This document shows, piece by piece, positions 31,664-38,107 of a DNA stretch of 38,107 bases; positions within the stretch are counted from its first letter, which is position 1, and each line of letters begins with the position of its first letter. Under the pieces are notes generated by a model, which was given only the letters and a program-made list of their open reading frames with translations, searched no databases and had not been told where the DNA came from. The translations under genes were made by a program, and so were the position numbers. The DNA is from a bacterium (GTDB taxonomy: Bacteria > Electryoneota > Tariuqbacteria > Tariuqbacterales > JADHWD01). Location of the stretch: NCBI GenBank assembly GCA_016783645.1, contig JADHWD010000004.1, positions 1 through 38,107 of the forward strand, in the 5' to 3' direction.

Positions 31664-33811
31664 TTAATTAGGCAGATTCAATATTAACATTAGATTATAA
31701 TTTCTTCCCGGCATGGGGTAATCGGAGATGATAGAATATGATTTATCAGTAATATTTTCTATTCTGAATACTGTCTTAAATTCATAATTGTCAACGGAAA
31801 ATTCATGAGCGGCGGAGGCGTCGAACAATGAAACCGCCGGTTCATACTTGGTGTTCGTTTCCAGAATATATCTTTTCGACATATAGCGGTGATTGATGGT
31901 GAAGCTCAGATTGGACAGTATGGTAAATGTGACGAATTCACTAGTTTGGATCTGCGGCTTGAAAGTCAGATAGTTATTATAATAGGTTTTACCTTTATTG
32001 CGGGGATCGGATAGAGTCGCGCTGGCTGATAATGTCACCGGTTTCCCTTCATATTGCATAAAAAGTTCCAATCCCTTGATGAGGGCTAAATCAGAGTTGA
32101 AGGGTTTCCATTGCCGCCGTCCGGCGGAGGTGTAACTCTGCCGCCAGATTATGATATCTTCTATCCGGCGGACGAAATAGACGGATTTCGCATAAATACC
32201 GCTCCCTTTCCATTCTAATCCGAAGTCGTATGTTTCTCCCCGTTCCGGCTGTAAATCCGGGTTAGGAGCCGAGAAGACATTTTCCGCCCAGAAAAGCTGG
32301 TTGAAAGTGGGCAGATTGAAATCGCGGGAATAATCGGTATAGACTGATATTCCCTTTATTAGGAAAGGCGAGTATCTTAAAGAGGCGGCGCTGGATACTA
32401 TATTCCCGGCGTCGGAGTAAAAATCGCTCCTCACGATAGTCGAAAGATGCAAATTTCGATATTTCAGCTTGCGCTGAGCGTAAAAAGCTATATCATCGCG
32501 GATTTCGGTTTGTTCGTAAGCTGTGCTGGTGACTCTGTCACGGCGGGCGAAAATGCCTAAAGTTTCACTTCCCATCCGGTCAGATCTGATCAAATCGGAT
32601 TTGATCTCCCATACCTGGCTGCGATGCCGGGAGGGATTATAGTTATAGATACCGCCGAAAAATATATAGGATTCGTTATCCGTATCGGTCTCGAAATATC
32701 TGAAAGCAAGATCGGCGGCATTTTTATCAATAATCTTTTTAAAATTCATATTGATACCGTCCAGGCGGCGGATTATACGGTCTTTTAGAAAAGGATTCTC
32801 AATTCCGCCGGGTGAACCGCGTTCGCTGGCTTGATGATGGTAACCGGCGTCGAAAATATTACTTCCGGTTTTATAGCTGTATTTCATGAATAAATTATGA
32901 CTGTCGTAATCATCATTGATTCTCTCCTTTTCGATTTCATCCGATGCGGTATAAATGAAATTACCCTCCGATTCTGAACGGTTCAAGGAGATGAAGAGCG
33001 AATGCTTTCCGTAAGCATCTCCGAAATTCATAGTGTATTGCTTGTACCCGTAACTTCCGGTTCCGCAGCTGAGTGATTTTTCGCTGTTTCCGGAAGTATA
33101 TATTTCGACCGCGCCGCCGAGTGAGGAACTTCCTTTAGATAAATCGGAATTGGGATTTACTATAATTTTCTCGACATTACTTAAGGGCACATTCTTCAAA
33201 TCCACCTCTCCGGTGCGGGGATCATTGAGGCGGAAACCGTCCAGATATACCGATACCTGATTGGAATTGGCGCCGCGGATGATGATTTTACTCTCGGAAG
33301 CGCCGCCGCGGTCGAGGATTTGAATATCACCCGACTGCATCAAAAAATTCGATAAATTTCCGGCGCCGCTTCTGATTATATCGTTTTTAGTGTACAGCTT
33401 GACATTTATCCCCTGCCCTTCGACCGTAACCTGCGGTAATTCAATAAAATATGATTTCAATTCCGCATGAATATTGACAGAACCGCCGTTTGTTATTATC
33501 ACTGCGCGGGACTCCGGGAAATAACCTAAGAAGCTTATTTCAATATCATACCTGCCGGCGGGAATATTATCTAAATTAAATCCGCCGGATTCATCGGAAA
33601 CTGTTCCCCATAAAGTTCCGGTGATTTGAATCTGCGCGCCGGATAAAGGTTCGCCGGTTTGGCTGTCAGATACGCTGCCTTGAATTACACCGGCGGCGTG
33701 GAGGGATGATACGCAGAACATCAGTATAATGATAAACGGCAGGTTTTTTCCGAAAGACATTATCAGCCGTTTAAATATACAGCGGGAGTATGAACTTACT
33801 ATGTTTTGCAT
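31664..33811 (-). CDS. TonB-dependent outer-membrane receptor, BtuB-like
   Basis: Protein of 715 residues. The signal peptide is best read from the internal Met18 (coordinate 33760), giving a core FIIILMFCVSSLHA; the first Met is at 33811. Next come a carboxypeptidase-regulatory-like domain (about 42-120), a plug (about 130-240; IIIRGANSNQVSVYLDGFRLND) and a 22-strand-type barrel ending in LILNLPN. Such receptors import siderophores, sugars or vitamin B12 using TonB. B12 is inferred from the riboswitch upstream and the BtuG-like gene 13 bp downstream. A truncated MITE-2 copy separates it from the preceding ECF/barrel gene, but the strand and order suggest one regulon. Confidence 0.87.
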   Translation of the reverse strand: MQNIVSSYSRCIFKRLIMSFGKNLPFIIILMFCVSSLHAAGVIQGSVSDSQTGEPLSGAQIQITGTLWGTVSDESGGFNLDNIPAGRYDIEISFLGYFPESRAVIITNGGSVNIHAELKSYFIELPQVTVEGQGINVKLYTKNDIIRSGAGNLSNFLMQSGDIQILDRGGASESKIIIRGANSNQVSVYLDGFRLNDPRTGEVDLKNVPLSNVEKIIVNPNSDLSKGSSSLGGAVEIYTSGNSEKSLSCGTGSYGYKQYTMNFGDAYGKHSLFISLNRSESEGNFIYTASDEIEKERINDDYDSHNLFMKYSYKTGSNIFDAGYHHQASERGSPGGIENPFLKDRIIRRLDGINMNFKKIIDKNAADLAFRYFETDTDNESYIFFGGIYNYNPSRHRSQVWEIKSDLIRSDRMGSETLGIFARRDRVTSTAYEQTEIRDDIAFYAQRKLKYRNLHLSTIVRSDFYSDAGNIVSSAASLRYSPFLIKGISVYTDYSRDFNLPTFNQLFWAENVFSAPNPDLQPERGETYDFGLEWKGSGIYAKSVYFVRRIEDIIIWRQSYTSAGRRQWKPFNSDLALIKGLELFMQYEGKPVTLSASATLSDPRNKGKTYYNNYLTFKPQIQTSEFVTFTILSNLSFTINHRYMSKRYILETNTKYEPAVSLFDASAAHEFSVDNYEFKTVFRIENITDKSYSIISDYPMPGRNYNLMLILNLPN

Positions 33812-33835
33812 TATTTTAAAGGTTCTTCATTATAT

Positions 33836-34235
33836 GGTAGTGTCCCTATATAGTTGTTTTATAGCATTTAATTCGATATTATGCTGATTCGAAAATAAAA
33901 AAATGGTAGGTCGAGGGCTTGTCCCCCGACAAATTGTGCGGGGGGATAAACCCCCATAAGCGTTTAATCAAGATAAAAATCACATGATGTAGGGGCGAAG
34001 CATTTTAGGGTAACAATAATAATATCAATTACTTGTAAAAATGCTTCGCCCTAGCAGGATGCATATTCAAATTTAGATAGGGGCGGATGCCGTCCATCCC
34101 TGCAAGTCATCCCACATTTGTAGGGGCGGGGTTCCCCCGCCCTGATTTAAACGGATATTTTTGGGCGCGGAAACCGCGCCCCTACATCATGTGTTTTATA
34201 CCTTATTTAAGCGCTTATGGGGTACTAAGGGGGAT
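33836..34235. mobile_element. Truncated MITE family 2 copy with further repeats
   Basis: The left end GGTAGTGTCCCTATATA and the following ~220 bp match the complete element at 36941-37240 in reverse: the GGTCGAGGGCTTGTCCCCCG segment, CCCCATAAGCG, and the GGGGCGAAGCAT hairpin. At about 34078-34190 a different GC-rich pair of hairpins is inserted (GGGGCGGGGTTCC and GGGCGCGGAAACC). The right terminal repeat is lost. It fills the 498-bp gap between the two receptor genes; no gene is seen. Confidence 0.75.
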
Positions 34236-34309
34236 TAATTCCTTGATCAAATTTCCTGAAAGACAATTTTAAATGTCGTTTATTCTAAATTCTCAATTCT
34301 AAATTTTTC

Positions 34310-36613
34310 TTAGTCCCAAAACACCCAATTCACTCCCCATACCTCCTCCTTGTGAATCATGCTGTATCCGGGAATTATATCGTATTTCCAGGAGAAGATA
34401 TTTTCCAGTCCCCAGAAGATAGAGAAATCTTTAATTTTAAAAGTGAAACGGGCGCCCCAGATATTATCATCCCACAGTTTTTCATAGCCCCCGTTAATCC
34501 TGCCCTCCCGCGCGCCGATATATCTCCCATGAAAGTCGATGACATATTCTAGGTCATCAAAGAAGGCTTTTCCCCGTTTGTCCAGCCAGATTTTACCTTC
34601 GGAATCGGGGATGAACTGTTCATCTTCCGATGAATTTTGATATGTATAGACTGTGCGCAGTCCAAATCCCCGCCATCGGCCCAGCGTCAATTGCAATTCG
34701 ATGCCTTGAGTCTCCCAAACGCCGAAATTATCCCAATAAGCTATGATGGGATCAGTGATTCCGATTTTTATCCGATTCACACATTGTTTATAGAATAGAG
34801 AAGGGCGCAGCTCAACTTTGGGAGACATATTCAATAATCCGTACATCCGGGCGCAATAATGGGAGTCCGCAGTGAAATCCGAAGGATTTGTTAAGACCGC
34901 TTCAGACGGAACAAGCGCATAATCGGAACCGGGGAGAAATACTTCATCCGCTTGGTAGCCGTATGCATATTTAATCATATCCGGCGGCGATTGTTTAGCG
35001 CTGAAACTGACCGCCAGCCAGTCTTTATTATTCAGATTGTATTTCAGAGCCAGACAGCCGGATTGATAAACTTCATCGCGGTATTCAATCCCTGCGGCTC
35101 CTGAAAACATAAGGCGGTTATCGATCGGCTTTTCTATTGCGAGATTAAACCGCGCCCATCCCTGTTCTCTGTGAAACACATCAGCTAATCCGGCTTTATA
35201 CCATTCCAGGTAGAGGGTGGGAATTATCCGGAATCCTTTCCACTTTCTGGTCTGATTGACCGCGAAGGAATAGCCGAATTCGGTATTATTCAGGTGGTAA
35301 AAATATCCTTCATGCAGTTTAAAATAGTGAAGAACCGCTTCCGTTTTAGAAGTTTTTCTTTGATAATTTGCGGTTAAAAAGAGGTCGGTCCGGCGGAGCA
35401 GGCGGCGGTCATTAGTGAAAGTAATTTTAGCGTCGTTGTTAGTTTTCATGAATTCGAAATTCAGCGTGAGATTATTATATGGATTCCAATGAAAAGCTCC
35501 GCGGAAGTTCTCACTCTTGACACCGCTGTTATCGAGTCGTCCGTTGAATTCGCTGACCTGTCCGCCGAATTGGAATCCCGCATTATGCCGCAGTCTTTGC
35601 GCTGTTATGAAATCAACTACGCCTAAAGCGTAATAGCCGTCATGATATTTGATGCGGGTGTAGGGAGTGTCTGGATCTACCGTGAATGGATGAAATTCGA
35701 GGACTCCGTTAGGATTGATGAATCCGGAACTTTGTTCCGATAAATTAATTTCCTTCAAATATCCCGGCGGTAAAGCGTTGAAATCCATCATGCCATGCAG
35801 GCGGGAATTCAAAGAGATTCCGTGAAGGAGCGCTGCGGATTGCCCGGCTTCGTGAAATATATAGGAAGGCTGGCAGAACAGCGCCAAATCGTAGTGATAA
35901 AAACCGGGCATTGCGCAGATTATATCGGCTAAATCCTCATGATTATAATACCGCCACTCTTTTTCTGATATTTGATACACGGGTTCGGAAGCGAAAGTAT
36001 TTTCATCGGGTATTATCATTGTCAATAAAATTAGTCCAGCTATAGCGATGACCGGCGTCATCTTTTTTAAATATGTGTACGCCGGCGGGAGTACCAGGGC
36101 GAAAATAAGGGTGTTAACGCCCAGATGCAGGATTGCGAAGGGGATACCCATCTTCAAGGTAGTGAGCGTCTGCTCCCAGCCGAAACCGGCGGAAACGGGA
36201 AAACTCATGGTAGTCCAAAAATCATAATTCAATGTAATCAAGAAACCTGATATCCCAAAAATGATTATTCTTTTCGCCGCTATGGAATTTTCAATGATTC
36301 CAGCCAAAGCTCCTCCACAGGCTCCCGCTATCGCCATGCTGAATAATTGAGCGATCAACAATGGGGGGAAGGATAATCCCATAGGATTCAGCGCGGTGAA
36401 GAGGAATTCCGCTATCAAACCCACGAGTATTCCTCGAACGATTCCCAGCAATAATCCTGACAGGAATATCGCCGCGGTGATCAATTCGATGTTGGGAACC
36501 GCCACCAGCAAAAATCCCAGTCCGACTGATGCGGCGGCGCATAATCCGGTTAAAATATTTAATTTCAACCGCTTACGGGATATGTCGGACTCTGTTCGAT
36601 AATCATTTTCCAT
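34310..36613 (-). CDS. Fusion: ECF-type S component + signal-like helix + outer-membrane plug/barrel
   Basis: Protein of 767 residues with two halves meant for different membranes. Residues ~17-180 hold about six hydrophobic helices, with FTALNPMGLSFPPLLIAQLF resembling ECF-transporter S components. KK at 183-184 and a hydrophobic stretch to about 202, ending TFA-SEP (205-211), look like a signal peptide. From ~215 a shortened TonB-receptor plug follows (DLADIICAMPGFYHYD, LLHGISLNSRLHG) and then an amphipathic barrel to the C-terminal WVFWD. Six helices leave residue 184 in the cytoplasm, the correct side for a signal peptide. Met185 might be an internal start, but it has no clear Shine-Dalgarno sequence. 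It is the first gene after the cobalamin riboswitch, so B12 is the likely substrate. Confidence 0.8.
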   Translation of the reverse strand: MENDYRTESDISRKRLKLNILTGLCAAASVGLGFLLVAVPNIELITAAIFLSGLLLGIVRGILVGLIAEFLFTALNPMGLSFPPLLIAQLFSMAIAGACGGALAGIIENSIAAKRIIIFGISGFLITLNYDFWTTMSFPVSAGFGWEQTLTTLKMGIPFAILHLGVNTLIFALVLPPAYTYLKKMTPVIAIAGLILLTMIIPDENTFASEPVYQISEKEWRYYNHEDLADIICAMPGFYHYDLALFCQPSYIFHEAGQSAALLHGISLNSRLHGMMDFNALPPGYLKEINLSEQSSGFINPNGVLEFHPFTVDPDTPYTRIKYHDGYYALGVVDFITAQRLRHNAGFQFGGQVSEFNGRLDNSGVKSENFRGAFHWNPYNNLTLNFEFMKTNNDAKITFTNDRRLLRRTDLFLTANYQRKTSKTEAVLHYFKLHEGYFYHLNNTEFGYSFAVNQTRKWKGFRIIPTLYLEWYKAGLADVFHREQGWARFNLAIEKPIDNRLMFSGAAGIEYRDEVYQSGCLALKYNLNNKDWLAVSFSAKQSPPDMIKYAYGYQADEVFLPGSDYALVPSEAVLTNPSDFTADSHYCARMYGLLNMSPKVELRPSLFYKQCVNRIKIGITDPIIAYWDNFGVWETQGIELQLTLGRWRGFGLRTVYTYQNSSEDEQFIPDSEGKIWLDKRGKAFFDDLEYVIDFHGRYIGAREGRINGGYEKLWDDNIWGARFTFKIKDFSIFWGLENIFSWKYDIIPGYSMIHKEEVWGVNWVFWD

Positions 36614-36654
36614 GATAAACGCTCACAAAGGATATGTAATATTTGACTTTAGGT

Positions 36655-36696
36655 TTTGGGCTTTGGGCTTTGGGCTTTGGGCTTTGGGCTTTGGAT
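36655..36696. repeat. 7-bp tandem repeat TTTGGGC
   Basis: Five perfect heptamers and one degenerate unit lie just upstream of the ECF/barrel fusion gene; a related GGTTAA array follows at 36879-36898. They lie in the mRNA leader between the riboswitch and its gene. Confidence 0.9.
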
Positions 36697-36726
36697 TCAG
36701 TAGTCTGTCCTTCAATTTATCATTCT

Positions 36727-36794
36727 GAATCCGCTGTATAGCGGATTCAGGAGAACAGACTTTAGTCTGTTCACAGATGCCGGACTGAAGTCCG
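36727..36794. repeat. Cluster of three short hairpins
   Basis: GAATCCGCT/AGCGGATTC (36727-36748), GAACAGAC/GTCTGTTC (36753-36772) and CGGACT/AGTCCG (36781-36794) lie in series. They are palindromic repeats with no coding content, in the leader of the cobalamin operon. Confidence 0.85.
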
Positions 36795-36940
36795 ACCTCC
36801 TAATTACATAAGGATGACATATTATAGGACAGACTGTTTGGGCTTTGGATTCAGAATTCAGGACTTAAGATTTAGGATAAGGTTAAGGTTAAGGTTAACA
36901 TATTTACATGCTTTTTCTTTTCAGTATTCACTCAATTTTC

Positions 36941-37240
36941 GGTAGTGTCCTTATATAATTGTCCGGGTAGGCGGGGGGTTTATCCCCCATAAGCGCTTGA
37001 ATAAGCGGAATTGGATGTGCTTATCAGGGCGAAGCATTTTTTGCAAGTGTTTGATATTTTGCTTGTTACACTAAAATGCTTCGCCCCTACATTCCGTGAA
37101 AAATGTCTTAATTAAGCGCTTATGGGTTTATCCCCCCGCACAATTTGTCGGGGGACAAGCCCCCGACCTACCATTTTCTGATTTTCTAATTAGCAAAAAA
37201 TCGAATTTACGATGTAAAACAACGTTATAGGGACACTACC
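36941..37240. mobile_element. MITE family 2, complete copy in the cobalamin leader
   Basis: The 300-bp element has terminal inverted repeats GGTAGTGTCC (36941-36950) and GGACACTACC (37231-37240); the TATA beyond also matches. A perfect 8-bp target duplication CAATTTTC lies at 36933-36940 and 37241-37248. Inside, TTAAGCGCTTATGGGTTTAT and GGGGCGAAGCAT.../...ATGCTTCGCCCC palindromes are visible and no gene is present. Partial relatives lie at 33836 and 18503. The mobilising transposase is unknown. Confidence 0.9.
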
Positions 37241-37274
37241 CAATTTTCAAGGTTAGATTCTAACCTGTTGATTT

Positions 37275-37300
37275 ACAACTTGTCAACTTGTCAACTTAAT
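37275..37300. repeat. 8-bp tandem repeat CAACTTGT
   Basis: Three units (CAACTTGT, CAACTTGT, CAACTTAA) follow immediately downstream, in the sense of transcription, of the riboswitch terminator. Confidence 0.75.
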
Positions 37301-37333
37301 ATAATAAAAATGCCCCTCCGATTGGAGGGGCAA
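37301..37333 (-). terminator. Rho-independent terminator of the cobalamin riboswitch
   Basis: On the minus strand a perfect 8-bp stem GCCCCTCC/GGAGGGGC with a 4-base loop (37312-37331) is followed by ATTTTTATTATATT. It lies ~40 bases after the aptamer. An upstream CCTCCGAGGG segment (near 37361) could pair with CGGAGGGG as an antiterminator, which fits a transcription-attenuation switch. Confidence 0.9.
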
Positions 37334-37373
37334 TAAACCCAGATGATTCTTCCTCTCCCTCGGAGGTATGGCG

Positions 37374-37521
37374 GACAGGCAGGTTTTCTGGCTGACGGCA
37401 TCTCTCCGTAACTCCTTCCCAAGCGATATACTCAGTGGTTCTGTTACGGCAAACCGTCTACAGTTGCGGGACAGCGACTCTTCTCGTCTTCCCTTTTAAC
37501 CCTTAAAAACGGGGACCTGTC
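37374..37521 (-). ncRNA. Cobalamin riboswitch aptamer
   Basis: On the minus strand, the closing helix GACAGG/CCTGTC encloses the conserved blocks AAAAGGGAA, GCTGTCCCGCAACTGT, CCACTGAG, TTGGGAAGG, GATGCC and GCCAGAAAACCTGCC. The last of these corresponds to the B12-box. It begins 18 bases after the rplS stop and ends in a perfect terminator, so high cobalamin should stop transcription of the ECF/barrel, BtuB-like and BtuG-like genes. No separate promoter is obvious, so it may lie in rplS or transcription may read through from rplS. Confidence 0.95.
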
Positions 37522-37538
37522 AGAATATTTTGCGGTTG

Positions 37539-37892
37539 TTATTTTGCTCGATGGAGCGCGTCTTTTTCCTTGATTCTGGCGGCTTTACCGCGCAGATTTC
37601 TCAGATAAAACAACTTAGCGCGTCTAACTTTACCCTGGCGCAGCCGTTCGATTTTCACGATATTGGGAGAATGCAGAGGGAAAATTCTTTCCACTCCGAT
37701 ACCGGAGGAAATTTTACGGGCGATGAATGTTTCATTCAATCCCGACCCTCTGCGCGATATTACGACTCCCTGGAAAATCTGGATTCGCTCTTTATCGCCT
37801 TCCTTCACCAAATAATGCACATCGATGGTATCACCCGGCGCAAAATCCGGGATTTCCTTCAACTGTTCAGGTATTATTCTTGATAAATCCAT
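37539..37892 (-). CDS. rplS: Ribosomal protein L19
   Basis: Protein of 117 residues, standard length, at the 30S-50S interface of the ribosome. The family pattern [20 protein letters not shown], then [31 protein letters not shown] and [18 protein letters not shown] is complete. GAGG lies ten bases before the ATG. The usual rpsP-rimM-trmD partners would lie to the right, outside the window. The cobalamin riboswitch starts right behind the stop. Confidence 0.96.
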   Translation of the reverse strand: MDLSRIIPEQLKEIPDFAPGDTIDVHYLVKEGDKERIQIFQGVVISRRGSGLNETFIARKISSGIGVERIFPLHSPNIVKIERLRQGKVRRAKLFYLRNLRGKAARIKEKDALHRAK

Positions 37893-37981
37893 ATATGTTA
37901 AGCCTCATAAGTCAATATTACTTGAAATATTTTTATTTAGAAAATAGGGTATAGGGGTTAGGGTCTATGGTTTAGTTCAAT

Positions 37982-38107
37982 GTGGTGTCGACTCTCCGTA
38001 GTCGACACCATACATAATAATAACAATGTCTTAGTGTCATGCGGGGACGCATGACACCACCAGGAACTGTGCTGGCAGGCGTCCCCGCCTGCCAGTAATC
38101 CGATTTT
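37982..38107. repeat. 79-bp palindromic element plus hairpin, right window end
   Basis: The complete element runs from GTGGTGTC (37982) to GACACCAC (38060), followed by the CTGGCAGGC/GCCTGCCAG hairpin (38072-38095). It is the reverse-orientation relative of 10128-10206 and, from 37987 on, the direct repeat of window positions 1-121. The preceding 37893-37981 is A/T-rich with a GGGT-rich simple stretch and no gene. Confidence 0.88.

Noticed and set aside
37374-37521. Riboswitch controlling rplS
   Set aside because: It lies downstream of rplS on the same strand, so it can only control what follows, namely the ECF/barrel gene and its neighbours.
1-38107. tRNA or rRNA genes
   Set aside because: I looked for cloverleaf-like segments and rRNA signature sequences in the gene gaps and found none; the hairpins there belong to repeats.

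Overview
The window looks like a chromosomal segment of an uncultured Gram-negative bacterium of the FCB (Bacteroidota-related) lineage. Four things point there: a secreted protein with a C-terminal type IX-style sorting domain, a TonB-dependent receptor with an N-terminal carboxypeptidase-regulatory-like domain, a BtuG-like surface lipoprotein beside a BtuB-like receptor, and dksA/traR directly followed by lspA. The phylum cannot be named from the sequence alone. I see no rRNA, tRNA, CRISPR array or complete insertion sequence. Intergenic DNA is crowded with non-coding hairpin repeats, MITE-like elements and 7-8 bp tandem repeats.

Layout, left to right. 1-720: repeats and a terminator. 727-4753 (minus): class I aminotransferase, a decayed HEPN gene behind an MNT nucleotidyltransferase, and transketolase. 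4989-6068 (plus): butyrate kinase. 6140-15313 (plus): yggS, yggT, divIVA, pnp, a LolA-like periplasmic protein, ileS (eukaryote-like type 2), dksA/traR, lspA, rluD. Apart from pnp and the LolA-like gene, this follows the order of the Gram-positive ylm-divIVA-ileS-lspA-rluD cluster. 15521-16915 (plus): an archaeal-type GatD. 17215-18477 (minus): a secreted type IX-type protein. 18765-27840 (minus): mtaB, rpsA, a TIR-domain gene, ispH, plsC, cmk and an unrecognised Rossmann protein. The old cmk-plsC-ispH-rpsA order is interrupted by the TIR gene. 28117-30432 (minus): trpS, scpA and scpB, tightly overlapping. 30598-37892 (minus): rplS, then a cobalamin riboswitch with terminator, then a three-gene cobalamin-uptake locus.

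The most striking system is the cobalamin locus. The riboswitch (37374-37521) precedes, on the same strand, a 767-residue protein. That protein appears to fuse an ECF-type inner-membrane S component (residues about 1-184), a signal-peptide-like helix (about 183-208) and an outer-membrane plug/beta-barrel domain. A BtuB-like receptor and a BtuG-like propeller lipoprotein follow. If the linker is cleaved by signal peptidase, one reading frame would supply both the inner- and the outer-membrane parts of a vitamin B12 transporter. A 300-bp element with perfect 8-bp target duplications sits between the riboswitch and this gene.

A second theme is repeat invasion. One MITE family (ends GTAAC..., 8-bp target duplications) has two clean copies; one of them landed in the 3' end of yggS and supplies its last codons and stop. 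Other repeats touch or form the 3' ends of pnp, scpB, cmk and the secreted-protein gene. The window's first and last 121 bases are near-identical copies of one repeat, which suggests the contig was broken at repeats.
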